From Aestuariibius sp. HNIBRBA575 (GTDB lineage: Bacteria > Pseudomonadota > Alphaproteobacteria > Rhodobacterales > Rhodobacteraceae), in contig NZ_CP162414.1 in NCBI RefSeq assembly GCF_040932005.1, positions 2,321,501 through 2,385,500 of the forward strand: 64,000 nt of DNA, in the 5' to 3' direction. This document shows, piece by piece, positions 53,625 to 63,064 of the stretch. Numbering within the stretch: position 1 is the stretch's first letter; the number at the start of each line of letters is the position of its first letter. Made by a program: the position numbers and the translations under genes. The notes under the pieces are model-generated. The model was not told where the DNA came from. It did no database searches and saw only the letters and a list, made by a program, of their open reading frames with translations.

Positions 53625-54181
53625 TGATTGGGCCTGCCCTGATCCTGATCGACATCCAGACCGGCTTTGATGCGCCGGTCTGGGGCGATCGCAATAACCC
53701 ACTGGCCGAAGAAAATGCCGGTCGTTTGCTGGCCGCATGGCGTGCGCAGAACCACCCTGTGGTTCATATTCGCCATATCAGCGTCGAACCCGGATCGCCG
53801 CTTGGACCACAAACAGGCGGCACCGATTTCAAACCCGAAGTCACCCCCCTGCCCGACGAAGTCATTTTCGACAAATCCGTCAATTCCGCCTTTATCGGCA
53901 CTGATCTGGAACCTCATTTGCGCGCCCTTGGCGTGACCGATCTGGTGATCTGTGGATTGACCACGCCCCATTGCGTGTCCACCACCAGCCGTATGGCCGC
54001 CAATCTGGGGTTCAACGTCACTTTGGCCCACGACGCCTGCGCAGCCTTCACCGGCAATGCCAGCACCGGTTGGTCCGATTTGCCAGCCATGTCAGCCACG
54101 GACATCCACAATTCCGCCGTGTCACATTTGCATGGTGAATTTGTCATCGCCCGCCCAACCCAGTCGTTTTTTGCCGACTAA
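53624..54181 (+). CDS. isochorismatase-family cysteine hydrolase
   Basis: The 185-residue protein has the catalytic triad of this family: Asp in LILIDIQTGFD near residue 10, Lys in the VIFDKSVNSAF segment near 85 and Cys in DLVICGLTTPHCVSTT near 117. Members cleave amides, for example nicotinamide, biuret or oxamate. Without a signal it is cytoplasmic, and the exact substrate is not visible. It overlaps glpX by one base. Confidence 0.85.
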   Translation: MIGPALILIDIQTGFDAPVWGDRNNPLAEENAGRLLAAWRAQNHPVVHIRHISVEPGSPLGPQTGGTDFKPEVTPLPDEVIFDKSVNSAFIGTDLEPHLRALGVTDLVICGLTTPHCVSTTSRMAANLGFNVTLAHDACAAFTGNASTGWSDLPAMSATDIHNSAVSHLHGEFVIARPTQSFFAD

Positions 54182-54272
54182 GTGCAAAACCCTGTGTCCG
54201 CTTTCTATCCCGACCAGCGCCGGATAGAAGTGCCCTATCAATACGGCATTTGCGGAACGTTTGGGGGCAGTC

Positions 54273-56039
54273 ATGAATGATACACTTGCGGGCAAAGGAA
54301 CCGATTTTCTGGGCGTTGGCACGTCTTTGTCCGGGCGCAAATGGGTAGGTCCAAACATCGAAGAAGACCGCCAAGCCGAAACGCTGATCCAGCAGACCGG
54401 CCTGCCTGCGCCGTTGGCCCGCGTGTTGGCGAAACGCGGCATCGCCCCGCAAGACGCCGAAACCTATCTGGCCCCTGCCCTGCGGGATTTGCTGCCGGAC
54501 CCGCGATCACTGCGCGACATGGAAAAGGCGGCGACGCGGTTCCTGTTGGCTGTGAAAAACCGTCAACGCATTGCAATATTTGCAGATTATGATGTGGATG
54601 GCGGCACCTCAGCCGCGCTGTTGATCGATTGGCTGCGCCAGATGGGATTGCAGGCCACATTGTATATCCCGGATCGCATCGACGAAGGATACGGGCCAAA
54701 TGAGCCAGCCATGGCCGAATTGGCCGCAAAGCACGATCTGATCATTTGTGTGGATTGCGGGACCCTGTCCCATGATCCTATTGCGGCAGCCCAAGGGGCG
54801 GATGTGATTGTGCTGGACCACCATCTGGGCGGCGAAACCCTGCCTGATGCCCATGCGGTTGTGAACCCCAACCGGCAGGACGAAACCGGCGATCTGGGGC
54901 ATCTCTGTGCTGCGGCGGTCGTGTTTTTGATGTTGGTCGAGGCAAACCGCCAAATGCGCGCAGACAATGCCAAAGGTCCTGACCTGATGGCGATGTTGGA
55001 TCTGGTGGCACTGGCGACTGTGGCGGATGTGGCACCCCTGATTGGGGTCAACCGCGCCCTGGTGCGCCAAGGGCTCAAGGTGATAGCACAGCGCCGTCGC
55101 ATCGGTCTGACAGCATTGGCGGATGTGGCCGGGTTGGATACCACGCCCACGTCCTATCACCTTGGGTTCCTGTTGGGGCCACGTGTGAATGCCGGTGGAC
55201 GGATTGGGGCGGCTGATCTGGGCGCGCGTCTGTTGGCCACAACTGATCCGCACGAAGCCGCCGCATTGGCCGAAAAGCTGGACAAACTGAACCACGAACG
55301 TCGCGAAATCGAAACCTTTGTACGCGACGCTGCATTGGAACAGGCGCGTGAACGGGGCCTGGACGGCCCGCTGGTCTGGGCCGCAGGCGAAGGCTGGCAT
55401 CCCGGCGTGGTTGGCATCGTCGCGTCCCGATTAAAAGAGGCCACAAACCGACCCGCCATTGTCATCGGGCTGGATGGCGATGAGGGCAAAGGATCCGGGC
55501 GTTCGATCAATGGCGTCGATCTGGGCGCGTCGATCCAACGCGCAGTCAGCGATGGCCTGTTGCTCAAGGGGGGTGGGCACAAAATGGCGGCGGGCCTGAC
55601 CGTGGCACGCGACCAGTTGGAACCCGCCATGGCGCGCATTTGCGAATTGCTCGCCAAACAGGGGGCCGGCGATGCGGGCCCGTCAGATTTGAAACTGGAC
55701 GGTATCCTGATGCCCGGCGCCGCGTCGGTTGAACTGGTGAACAGGCTCGAAGAGGCAGGGCCTTACGGGGCCTCCTCTCCTGCGCCGCGATTCGCCCTGC
55801 CCGATTGCCAAATCCTGTTCACCAAAGAGGTGGGCAGCGGTCATCTAAAGCTGAGTTTTGGCGATGGATTGTCGGCGCGCATGGATGCAATCGCATTTGG
55901 CGCGCTGGACAGCGACATGGGGCGCGCGTTGATGAACCACAAAGGCAGGCGATTCCATCTGGCGGGACGTCTGGATGTGAACACGTGGCAAGGGCGTCAA
56001 TCTGTGCAGCTGCGATTAGAAGATGCCGCCGAGGCCTGA
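54273..56039 (+). CDS. recJ: single-stranded-DNA-specific exonuclease RecJ
   Basis: The 588-residue protein has DHH-family motifs: FADYDVDGGTSAAL near residue 95, IICVDCGT and VIVLDHHLGG near 175, and DHHA1 motifs GGGHKMAAGLT near 440. A C-terminal OB domain (about 480-580) completes it. It degrades ssDNA 5' to 3' in recombination and mismatch repair. Start 54273 has GGGGGC 6 bases upstream. Confidence 0.96.
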   Translation: MNDTLAGKGTDFLGVGTSLSGRKWVGPNIEEDRQAETLIQQTGLPAPLARVLAKRGIAPQDAETYLAPALRDLLPDPRSLRDMEKAATRFLLAVKNRQRIAIFADYDVDGGTSAALLIDWLRQMGLQATLYIPDRIDEGYGPNEPAMAELAAKHDLIICVDCGTLSHDPIAAAQGADVIVLDHHLGGETLPDAHAVVNPNRQDETGDLGHLCAAAVVFLMLVEANRQMRADNAKGPDLMAMLDLVALATVADVAPLIGVNRALVRQGLKVIAQRRRIGLTALADVAGLDTTPTSYHLGFLLGPRVNAGGRIGAADLGARLLATTDPHEAAALAEKLDKLNHERREIETFVRDAALEQARERGLDGPLVWAAGEGWHPGVVGIVASRLKEATNRPAIVIGLDGDEGKGSGRSINGVDLGASIQRAVSDGLLLKGGGHKMAAGLTVARDQLEPAMARICELLAKQGAGDAGPSDLKLDGILMPGAASVELVNRLEEAGPYGASSPAPRFALPDCQILFTKEVGSGHLKLSFGDGLSARMDAIAFGALDSDMGRALMNHKGRRFHLAGRLDVNTWQGRQSVQLRLEDAAEA

Positions 56040-56163
56040 CAGGCCTTAAAAATATGAAGTTTTGACAGACAAATTAACTTTCTTTCAGGAAGTTGGAAAA
56101 AGTTTGAAAAAACATCTTGCGGACCTTCATCGCACAATCTAAAAGCCCCCTCACAGCAAGCGT

Positions 56164-56238
56164 GGCCCGTTCGTCTATCGGTTAGGACGCCAGGTTTTCA
56201 ACCTGGAAAGAGGGGTTCGATTCCCCTACGGGCTGCCA
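56164..56238 (+). tRNA. tRNA-Glu (TTC anticodon)
   Basis: A 75-base cloverleaf starts GGCCCGTTCGTCTATCGG, has the anticodon loop CCAGG-TTTTCAA-CCTGG (anticodon TTC), a GGTTCGATTCC T-arm and an encoded CCA. A T-run (ACTTTTTCC) follows as a likely terminator. Candidate promoter elements TTGCGG and TAAAAG, 17 bases apart, lie just upstream. Confidence 0.97.
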
Positions 56239-56374
56239 CTTTTTCCTTTGCTTTGATACTGACAGATGCCCTTTGGGGCTGGTTGGGGCATGGATGATCG
56301 CTGACTCAGCAGCCAATACATTTGACAATCCGCGTCAGGCCAAAAACTGGCCCAACGCATACATTCCGACAGAC

Positions 56375-57019
56375 CTATGCAGGGGCTTTGTCTAGCCGAT
56401 TGAGGATGTTGGAATAGTTTTCAACGCCTTGCGCACCGGTCACCAGATGTTTCTGGTCAAACACCACGGCCGGAACGCCGCGGATGCCTTGGTTGACCCA
56501 AAAACTTTGCGCCTCGCGCACCGCTTTTGCGTACCGTTGATCGGCCAACACGGCCAATGCTTCGTCCCGATCCAACCCAATTTCACCCGCAATATCCGCC
56601 AAAACAGAATCATCCGATAGGTTGCGCCCATCGGTGAAATACGCCTCAAACAGCGCCAGTTTCAAATCGTGCTTGCGATCCAAGCTCTCGGCCCAATGCA
56701 ACAATTGATGGGTGTTAAACGTGTTATGCATCCGGGTTGCGTCACTGAACTGAAACGTAAACCCCAGCCCTGCCCCCAATTCGGTCAGCTGCGCGCGGTT
56801 TTGTTCTGACTGCGCGACCGTGATGTTGTATTTCTCAACCAGATGATCGCGCAGGTTCTGCCCTTCGGCTGGCATGTCTGGGTTCAATTCAAACGGATGC
56901 CAGTGCAATTCGTACTCTGTGCCCTCGGCCTCTAGGGCGCGGGTCAGTTGCTGATAGCCAACGATGCACCACGGGCACATCACATCTGATACAACATCAA
57001 TCCTGAGCGGCTTTTTCAT
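56375..57019 (-). CDS. DsbA-family FrnE-like oxidoreductase
   Basis: The 214-residue thioredoxin-like protein has the redox motif CPWC in VVSDVMCPWCIVGYQQL near residue 15, and no signal peptide, so it is cytoplasmic. The FrnE-like features are the alpha-helical insertion and the GVRGVPAVVF-like cis-Pro loop (here GIRGVPAVVFDQKHLVTGAQG near 185). Members include 2-hydroxychromene-2-carboxylate isomerase-like enzymes and disulphide isomerases; the role is not certain. The LysR gene lies upstream in the same direction with a 115-base gap. Confidence 0.87.
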   Translation of the reverse strand: MKKPLRIDVVSDVMCPWCIVGYQQLTRALEAEGTEYELHWHPFELNPDMPAEGQNLRDHLVEKYNITVAQSEQNRAQLTELGAGLGFTFQFSDATRMHNTFNTHQLLHWAESLDRKHDLKLALFEAYFTDGRNLSDDSVLADIAGEIGLDRDEALAVLADQRYAKAVREAQSFWVNQGIRGVPAVVFDQKHLVTGAQGVENYSNILNRLDKAPA

Positions 57020-57134
57020 CGAGAGGTCCTATTTGAAACGGTATGCGCGGTGATCGCGCGGTTGGCACAATAGCTAGGGATGCGCCGGACCAGTTGCCAG
57101 AGCAGCGGCCAAATTGGCGGATCACAATTTCGCG

Positions 57135-58043
57135 TTACATCGCTGAGATCGCTATCGGAACTGGCGCGGGCTGGCTGGATAGCCAATCGCGAAACGCCAC
57201 CAATGTCGGGTTTTCGCCGCCCTTTTCTGGCCAAACCAGATAATACGCCCCCGTGCTGGTGGGTTTGGTATCTGGCAATTGCACCAATGTTCCGTTTTCC
57301 AGTTCCTGCGCCACCAGATAATCCGGCATCAAAGCGACCCCTAACCCAGCAAGGGCCGCCCGCAACATGGTACCAAATTGATCCACCACCATCACGGGTT
57401 GGCGGTGCTCAGCCCAGCCCTGATCGGTGGACCATTGCGCCCAAGCCTGCGGTCGGGTTTCCAGCTGCAAACGTGGGAGCGACTGGGCCTTGCCGGATTG
57501 CAGCAATTGCGCGCTTGCCACGGCCAGAATTTGTTCGTCCCACAATTTCAACGCGTTGGTGCCCGGCCAGTCGTTTTGACCACGATGGATGGCCGCATGA
57601 AACGCCGCTTCGCCCGGCGCTGCGGTGAAATCAAACGGTACTGTCCGCGTAGACATATGCAACGTGATCCCTGGATGATTGCGCAGAAAATCCGGCAATC
57701 GGGGGGCCAGCCAATGGGTGCCAAAGCTGGGCAAAATGGCCAAATTCAAAATGCCGCCATCCGGATTGGCCTGCAAGGCAATCGTGGCGGCAGAAATCTG
57801 GGCCAACCCTGCGCGAATTTCGCTCGCATAATGCCGCCCCGGTTGCGTCAGGCGCAGGCGTTTGCGATCCCTTTCAAACAAAGATGTGCCCAATTGGGTT
57901 TCTAGTCGCTGGATTTGGCGGCTCACCGCGCTTTGGGTCAAATCCAGCTCAGACGCAGCATCCGTCACAGAGCCAAGCCGCGCAACCGCCTCAAAGGCCG
58001 TCAGGCATGACAATCCGGGGGTGCGGCTGCGTGATGCGGTCAT
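57135..58043 (-). CDS. gcdR: LysR family regulator, GcdR type
   Basis: The 302-residue protein has an N-terminal winged helix-turn-helix (LSCLTAFEAVARLGSVTDAASELDLTQSAVSRQIQRLETQLGTSLFER at about 10-60) and a LysR effector domain (about 90-295). Divergent from gcdH with 96 bases between, it is probably its regulator (GcdR). Start 58043 has GGGA upstream; the open frame extends further but would overlap gcdH. The inducer is likely glutarate or a glutaryl-CoA precursor, by family analogy. Confidence 0.85.
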   Translation of the reverse strand: MTASRSRTPGLSCLTAFEAVARLGSVTDAASELDLTQSAVSRQIQRLETQLGTSLFERDRKRLRLTQPGRHYASEIRAGLAQISAATIALQANPDGGILNLAILPSFGTHWLAPRLPDFLRNHPGITLHMSTRTVPFDFTAAPGEAAFHAAIHRGQNDWPGTNALKLWDEQILAVASAQLLQSGKAQSLPRLQLETRPQAWAQWSTDQGWAEHRQPVMVVDQFGTMLRAALAGLGVALMPDYLVAQELENGTLVQLPDTKPTSTGAYYLVWPEKGGENPTLVAFRDWLSSQPAPVPIAISAM

Positions 58044-58139
58044 ATCATTCCCATTTAGCATGTTCTCATACCCGAATAACAGTTTTTCGGCGGCTTTGCA
58101 TGATGTATTGATGAATAAATAGCAAGACAGGACCCTTTC

Positions 58140-59354
58140 ATGCCCCATACTCTTTCTGCCCAGAGCCAGCCGGAATTGTCATCCTTTTCCTGGGAGGATC
58201 CCCTGCTGCTAGACACGCAATTAACCCAAGAAGAACGCATGTTACGGGATGCGGCGCGGGAATTTGCGCAGGACAAATTGCAGCCTCGGGTCACCAAGGC
58301 CTATGCGACGGAACACACCGACCCGGATATTTTTCGGGAAATGGGGGATATGGGCCTGCTTGGCACAACGATCCCGGAAACATATGGCGGATTGGGGACA
58401 AATTACGTGTCTTATGGTCTGGTGGCCCGCGAAATTGAGCGTGTGGATTCCGGCTATCGGTCGATGATGTCGGTCCAGTCCTCTTTGGTGATGTACCCGA
58501 TCTATGCCTATGGCACCCAAGAGCAGCGCCAGAAATATCTGCCCGGCTTGGCCGCGGGGACGTTGATCGGGTGTTTTGGCCTCACGGAACCAGATGCAGG
58601 ATCGGATCCCGGCAGCCTGAAAACCCGCGCCACAAAAACCGCCACCGGGTACACATTGACTGGCAGCAAAATGTGGATTTCCAACAGTCCAATCGCGGAT
58701 GTGTTTGTGGTTTGGGCCAAATCCGACGCCCATGACGGCAAAATCAAAGGCTTTGTTCTGGAAAAAGGCATGGCGGGCCTGACGACCCCAAAAATCGACG
58801 GAAAATTGTCGCTACGTGCATCGATTACCGGCGAAATTGTCATGGATGATGTCCAAGTCGGCGAAGACGCCTTATTGCCGAATGTAAGCGGCCTGAAAGG
58901 ACCGTTTGGGTGCCTGAACCGGGCGCGGTACGGCATTGCGTGGGGCGTTATGGGCGCGGCCGAGGCGTGCTGGCACGGCGCACGTCAATATGGGCTGGAT
59001 CGCAAACAATTCGGCAAACCTTTGGCGCAAACGCAGCTGTTTCAGCTAAAACTGGCCAATATGCAGACCGAAATCACGCTGGGTTTGCAGGCCGCGTTGC
59101 AGGTCGGACGATTGATGGATGATGCCCGCGCCGCCCCCGAAATGATCAGTCTGATCAAACGAAACAATTGCGGCAAAGCGCTGGAAATCGCCCGCCATTC
59201 CCGTGACATGCATGGGGGCAATGGCATCGCGGATGAATTCCAGATCATGCGCCACATGATCAATCTGGAAACCGTGAACACCTATGAGGGCACCCATGAT
59301 GTGCATGCTCTGATCTTGGGCCGTGCACAAACTGGATTACAGGCGTTTTTCTAA
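58140..59354 (+). CDS. gcdH: glutaryl-CoA dehydrogenase
   Basis: This 404-residue FAD acyl-CoA dehydrogenase decarboxylates glutaryl-CoA to crotonyl-CoA. It has the GcdH-type segment [22 protein letters not shown] near residue 100, with the substrate-binding Arg. [17 protein letters not shown] is near 140 and the catalytic Glu is in [13 protein letters not shown] near 380. It is the central enzyme of lysine, hydroxylysine and tryptophan degradation. The fused E1 gene follows 11 bases after its stop. Confidence 0.95.
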   Translation: MPHTLSAQSQPELSSFSWEDPLLLDTQLTQEERMLRDAAREFAQDKLQPRVTKAYATEHTDPDIFREMGDMGLLGTTIPETYGGLGTNYVSYGLVAREIERVDSGYRSMMSVQSSLVMYPIYAYGTQEQRQKYLPGLAAGTLIGCFGLTEPDAGSDPGSLKTRATKTATGYTLTGSKMWISNSPIADVFVVWAKSDAHDGKIKGFVLEKGMAGLTTPKIDGKLSLRASITGEIVMDDVQVGEDALLPNVSGLKGPFGCLNRARYGIAWGVMGAAEACWHGARQYGLDRKQFGKPLAQTQLFQLKLANMQTEITLGLQAALQVGRLMDDARAAPEMISLIKRNNCGKALEIARHSRDMHGGNGIADEFQIMRHMINLETVNTYEGTHDVHALILGRAQTGLQAFF

Positions 59355-59365
59355 AGGGTTAGATC

Positions 59366-61549
59366 ATGGATCGTGCGGATATTGTTGATCAGGCGTTTCG
59401 CAACCGGGTCGCAAGGGGGGATTTCCCAATTGGCGCTGCGCCTTCTGGCCCGCTGAGCAGCAAACAGGCCCTCGCGATTTTCAAAGCCCAGTGCCAGAGC
59501 CGCAATTTAGACCGCAGATCACGCAAAATGCAGGCCGCCGGCCAAGGCTATTATACGATCGGGTCGTCTGGGCACGAAGGCATGGCCGCCGTGGCCGCTG
59601 CCCTGCGGCCCGATGATATGGCGTTTTTGCATTACCGTGACGGGGCGTTTCAAACCATGCGGTCGGCGCAGGTGTCTGGCATTGATCCGGTTCGCGATAT
59701 GCTGCTCAGCTTTGCGACGGCGATGGATGATCCAATCTCAGGCGGACGGCACAAAGTGCTGGGATCAAAGCCTTTGAACATACCGCCCCAAACCTCGACC
59801 ATTGCGTCCCACTTACCCAAAGCGGTGGGGGCGGCCTATTCCATCGGGCTGGCCAAACGCCATGCCCCGCAGCATCAGACACTGGCCAATGATGGCATCG
59901 TCATGTGTTCCTTTGGGGATGCGTCATCAAACCATTCGACCGCTCAGGGCGCAATCAATTCGGCCTGCTGGACATCCTATCAATCCGCGCCCCTTCCTCT
60001 GCTTTTTGTTTGCGAAGACAACGGCATAGGCATTTCCACCCGCACTCCCAAAGGCTGGGTTGCCGCCAATTATGCCCATAAACCCGGCTTGGCCTATTTT
60101 AGCGCCAATGGGCTGGATCTATTTGAAACATTCCGCGTAACGCAGGCGGCGGCAGATTATGTACGCCACCAGAAAAAGCCCGCTTTCCTGCATCTGTCAT
60201 TGGTGCGGCTTTATGGTCATGCCGGATCAGATGTTCAGCAATCTTACTTGCAAAAACAGGTGTTCGAAGACTGGGAAGCGGATGATCCATTGCTGCATTC
60301 CGCACGTTTGCTGATCGAATATGGGGCGGCTCGCCCGGATGATATTCTGGCGATGTATCAACACGCCGAGGATCATTGCACCACCATCGCCCAACAGGTC
60401 GTGACCCGCCCTCATTTGCAAACCGGCGAACAGGTGATGGCATCGCTGATCCCCCCAACGCGCGCTTGCGCTGAGATAAACCCAATTCACCCCGACGCTC
60501 GCCAAGCCGCGTTTGGGTCGGATTTCAAACTGATGGCCAGCCCCCAACCCATGTCGCGATTGCTGAACTGGGCGTTAACCGACCTGATGTTGCAGCACCG
60601 CGAAATCATTTTGATGGGCGAAGATGTCGGACGCAAAGGGGGCGTTTATGGCGTCACGCAGAAATTACAGGACCGGTTTGGCGCCGATCGCATAATTGAC
60701 ACCCTACTGGACGAACAAAGCATCCTCGGGCTGGCAATCGGGCTGGCGCATAACGGTTTTGTCCCAATGCCGGAAATCCAGTTTCTGGCGTATTTGCACA
60801 ATGCCGAGGATCAGCTCAGAGGAGAAGCGGCCACTTTGCCGTTCTTTTCAAATGGGCAATTCAGCAATCCGATGGTGCTGCGCATTGCCGGGCTTGGATA
60901 CCAAAAAGGCTTTGGTGGGCATTTTCATAACGACAATTCATTGGCTGTGTTACGTGACATTCCGGGGATCATCATCGCCTGCCCGTCACGCGGGGATGAT
61001 GCGGCAATGATGCTGCGCGAATGTGTCCGTTTGGCCCACGAGGAACAGCGCGTGGTGGTGTTTGTGGAACCTATCGCGCTTTATCCGATGCGCGATTTGA
61101 TCACCGACAAAGACGGCGGTTGGATGGCACAATACCCCGCCCCGGACCAGCGTATTGGGCTGGGTCACGTCGGGGTTGATGGCGATGGACCACTGGCGAT
61201 TTTGACCTATGGCAATGGTCGGTATCTATCGACCCAAGCGGTCACAGATCTGGCCGCCGACGGGATCAGCGCCCGAGTCATTGATATGCGCTGGCTTGCA
61301 CCATTGCCGATCAACGGTATTCTTGAGGCATTGCAAGGGGCTAAAAAGGTGCTGATCGTGGATGAATGTCGCACAACAGGAAGCCAATCTGAGGCCTTGA
61401 TGGCGATGCTGCAGGAACAAACCTCGCTTGCGCATGCGCGGATCGCAGCCCTGGACAGCTTTGTGGCCACCGGCCCGGCATATGCGGCCACCATGCCGTC
61501 GCGCAGCTCCATTGCTGCGGCGGCGCGGGCATTGTGGAATGACGTCTGA
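59366..61549 (+). CDS. 2-oxoacid dehydrogenase E1, fused alpha and beta subunits
   Basis: The 727-residue thiamine-diphosphate protein has an alpha part (about 1-380) with the ThDP motif SFGDASSNHSTAQGAIN near 170-190 and the GIGISTRTPKGWV segment after it. The beta part (about 390-727) has MGEDVGRKGGVYGVTQKL, FVPMPEIQFLAYLHNAEDQLRGEAATL and a C-terminal transketolase-like domain (ARVIDMRWLAPLP). The fusion is like some branched-chain 2-oxoacid dehydrogenase E1s. E2 and E3 genes are not adjacent. Its place directly behind gcdH suggests 2-oxoadipate as substrate; branched-chain acids are the alternative. Confidence 0.85.
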   Translation: MDRADIVDQAFRNRVARGDFPIGAAPSGPLSSKQALAIFKAQCQSRNLDRRSRKMQAAGQGYYTIGSSGHEGMAAVAAALRPDDMAFLHYRDGAFQTMRSAQVSGIDPVRDMLLSFATAMDDPISGGRHKVLGSKPLNIPPQTSTIASHLPKAVGAAYSIGLAKRHAPQHQTLANDGIVMCSFGDASSNHSTAQGAINSACWTSYQSAPLPLLFVCEDNGIGISTRTPKGWVAANYAHKPGLAYFSANGLDLFETFRVTQAAADYVRHQKKPAFLHLSLVRLYGHAGSDVQQSYLQKQVFEDWEADDPLLHSARLLIEYGAARPDDILAMYQHAEDHCTTIAQQVVTRPHLQTGEQVMASLIPPTRACAEINPIHPDARQAAFGSDFKLMASPQPMSRLLNWALTDLMLQHREIILMGEDVGRKGGVYGVTQKLQDRFGADRIIDTLLDEQSILGLAIGLAHNGFVPMPEIQFLAYLHNAEDQLRGEAATLPFFSNGQFSNPMVLRIAGLGYQKGFGGHFHNDNSLAVLRDIPGIIIACPSRGDDAAMMLRECVRLAHEEQRVVVFVEPIALYPMRDLITDKDGGWMAQYPAPDQRIGLGHVGVDGDGPLAILTYGNGRYLSTQAVTDLAADGISARVIDMRWLAPLPINGILEALQGAKKVLIVDECRTTGSQSEALMAMLQEQTSLAHARIAALDSFVATGPAYAATMPSRSSIAAAARALWNDV

Positions 61550-62834
61550 ACTCTCTGATACATTGTGGTACGAAACGTGCCGCGATAGGTTTTCTGCCCC
61601 AAGTTTGAGCGATTATATAACCTGCGATATCGCAATAATCGGCGGGGGTTATACTGGCCTTTCTGCTGCGTTACAGGCCGCAAATCTAGGCGCAAAGGTC
61701 TGTTTGATCGAAGCGGGCACAATTGGCCAAGGCGGGTCTGGCCGCAATGTTGGATTGGTCAATGCAGGCCTGTGGTTGCCACCTGACGACATCGCTTCAA
61801 AACTGGGGGCCGACATTGCGCAGCGGCTGACCACACATTTGGCTCGTGCGCCGGATCTGGTGTTTGATTTGATAAATCAGCACGGTATCGCATGTGACCC
61901 AGTCCGCAACGGTACATTGCATTGCGCCCATTCCCCCAGCGGATTGCGCGATCTGCAAAACCGTTTTGCGCAGCTACGCGCCCGCGATGCCCCTGTCGCG
62001 ATGATCTCAGAAGGTGAAACGGCCCGACGCGTTGGTACGTCGGGGTTATGTGGCGCGCTCTTTGATCCGCGTGCCGGGACGATCCAGCCCCTTGCTTATG
62101 CCAAAGGATTGGCGCGCGCGGCACATAAAAATGGGGCCATGTTATTTGAACATTCCCCCGCATTATCGGTGCAAAAAGAAGCGCAATTCTGGCGCATAAA
62201 AACGCCTGACGGCCAAATCCGCGCAACGTCAATCTTGGTTGCGACCAATGGATATACAATCCCGTTTGAAACTCTATTTTCCCCGCAAATCCCAATGAAA
62301 ACAATTCCAATCCACTATTTTCAGGCCGCAACACCCCCTTTGAACGACCAACAGCGCGCCCAAATCCTGCCAAACCAAGAGGGTTGCTGGGACACGGCTT
62401 TGATAATGTCATCATGGCGGATGGACGTGTCAGGCCGGTTGATCATTGGAGGGATGGGGCGACTTGATCATATTGCCGGCAATGTGCATTCCGCTTGGCT
62501 AAGGCGGAAATTGTCAAAAATGTTTCCAATGTTGCGTGATACCCCCCTGGCCCATTCGTGGTTTGGACGGATCGCCATGACCCCAAAACACATCCCAAAA
62601 ATCCTGCAATTCGGCCCCAATGCCTTTGCAATTTTTGGCTATTCTGGGCGGGGTATTGGGCCGGGAACGTTTTTTGGTACCCAAATGGGGTCCGCTTTGG
62701 TTTCAGGGGACCTAACGCACCTGCCTGTACCGCCAGAACGTGATCACTCAGTGGCCTTTTCGGGCCTGTGCGAAGCCTTTTACGAAACCGGTGCGACCTT
62801 GTCCCATTTGATCCGTGATCGCGGCGCAAAATAG
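61539..62834 (+). CDS. FAD-dependent amine/imino-acid oxidase (DAO family)
   Basis: The 431-residue protein has the FAD motif DIAIIGGGYTGLSAALQAANLGAKVCLIEA near residue 30, then GSGRNVGLVNAGLW near 70 and a C-terminal GYSGRGIGPGTFFGTQMG near 368. It resembles the gamma-glutamylputrescine oxidase / L-pipecolate oxidase group in these motifs. ATG 61539 overlaps the E1 gene by 11 bases, so it is translationally coupled. In this context L-pipecolate oxidation towards 2-aminoadipate is an attractive but unproven role. Confidence 0.8.
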   Translation: MTSELSDTLWYETCRDRFSAPSLSDYITCDIAIIGGGYTGLSAALQAANLGAKVCLIEAGTIGQGGSGRNVGLVNAGLWLPPDDIASKLGADIAQRLTTHLARAPDLVFDLINQHGIACDPVRNGTLHCAHSPSGLRDLQNRFAQLRARDAPVAMISEGETARRVGTSGLCGALFDPRAGTIQPLAYAKGLARAAHKNGAMLFEHSPALSVQKEAQFWRIKTPDGQIRATSILVATNGYTIPFETLFSPQIPMKTIPIHYFQAATPPLNDQQRAQILPNQEGCWDTALIMSSWRMDVSGRLIIGGMGRLDHIAGNVHSAWLRRKLSKMFPMLRDTPLAHSWFGRIAMTPKHIPKILQFGPNAFAIFGYSGRGIGPGTFFGTQMGSALVSGDLTHLPVPPERDHSVAFSGLCEAFYETGATLSHLIRDRGAK

Positions 62835-62905
62835 CCCACACCATTGATGGTACCACCACCCAAGGCCAAAGCGAACCGAGTCGTTTTCATCGTCCCTGCG
62901 CCAAT

Positions 62906-62921
62906 CCGAAACCCGTTTCGG
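62906..62921. promoter_or_regulatory. LacI-family operator, distal copy
   Basis: CCGAAACCCGTTTCGG is a palindrome with one central mismatch. It matches the 63021-63036 palindrome at 15 of 16 bases, and its centre is 115 bp from it (about 11 helical turns). Confidence 0.65.
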
Positions 62922-62975
62922 TGTCATATTTCGTCCTAAAAATACGCGCTTTCGCCACTTTTTTCACAGCATTTC

Positions 62976-63020
62976 CAACGAATTGCTAAAAAACTCAGCC
63001 CTTTTCAAAGAAATTCGTTG
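62976..63020. repeat. inverted repeat between the two operators
   Basis: CAACGAATT (62976-62984) and AATTCGTTG (63012-63020) are perfect 9-base inverted arms with 27 bases between. The right arm abuts the proximal operator. Confidence 0.45.
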
Positions 63021-63036
63021 CCGAAACCGGTTTCGG
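63021..63036. promoter_or_regulatory. LacI-family operator, proximal copy
   Basis: CCGAAACCGGTTTCGG is a perfect 16-base palindrome with the central CG step typical of LacI-family sites. It lies 29-44 bases before the regulator ATG, a position that favours autoregulation. Confidence 0.7.
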
Positions 63037-63064
63037 AGCAAAACCTGACATCAGGGAGGAAAAT

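Noticed and set aside
52716..53738. Long open frame opposite glpX, minus strand
   Set aside because: It has no ribosome site and no family motif, and glpX on the plus strand has complete motifs; it is a codon-bias shadow.
54609..55400. Long open frame opposite recJ, minus strand
   Set aside because: Same reasons; recJ motifs span the region on the plus strand.
58044..58139. LysR-type T-N11-A box between gcdR and gcdH
   Set aside because: Several weak partial matches (for example TATTGATGAATA) can be found but none stands out clearly enough to annotate.
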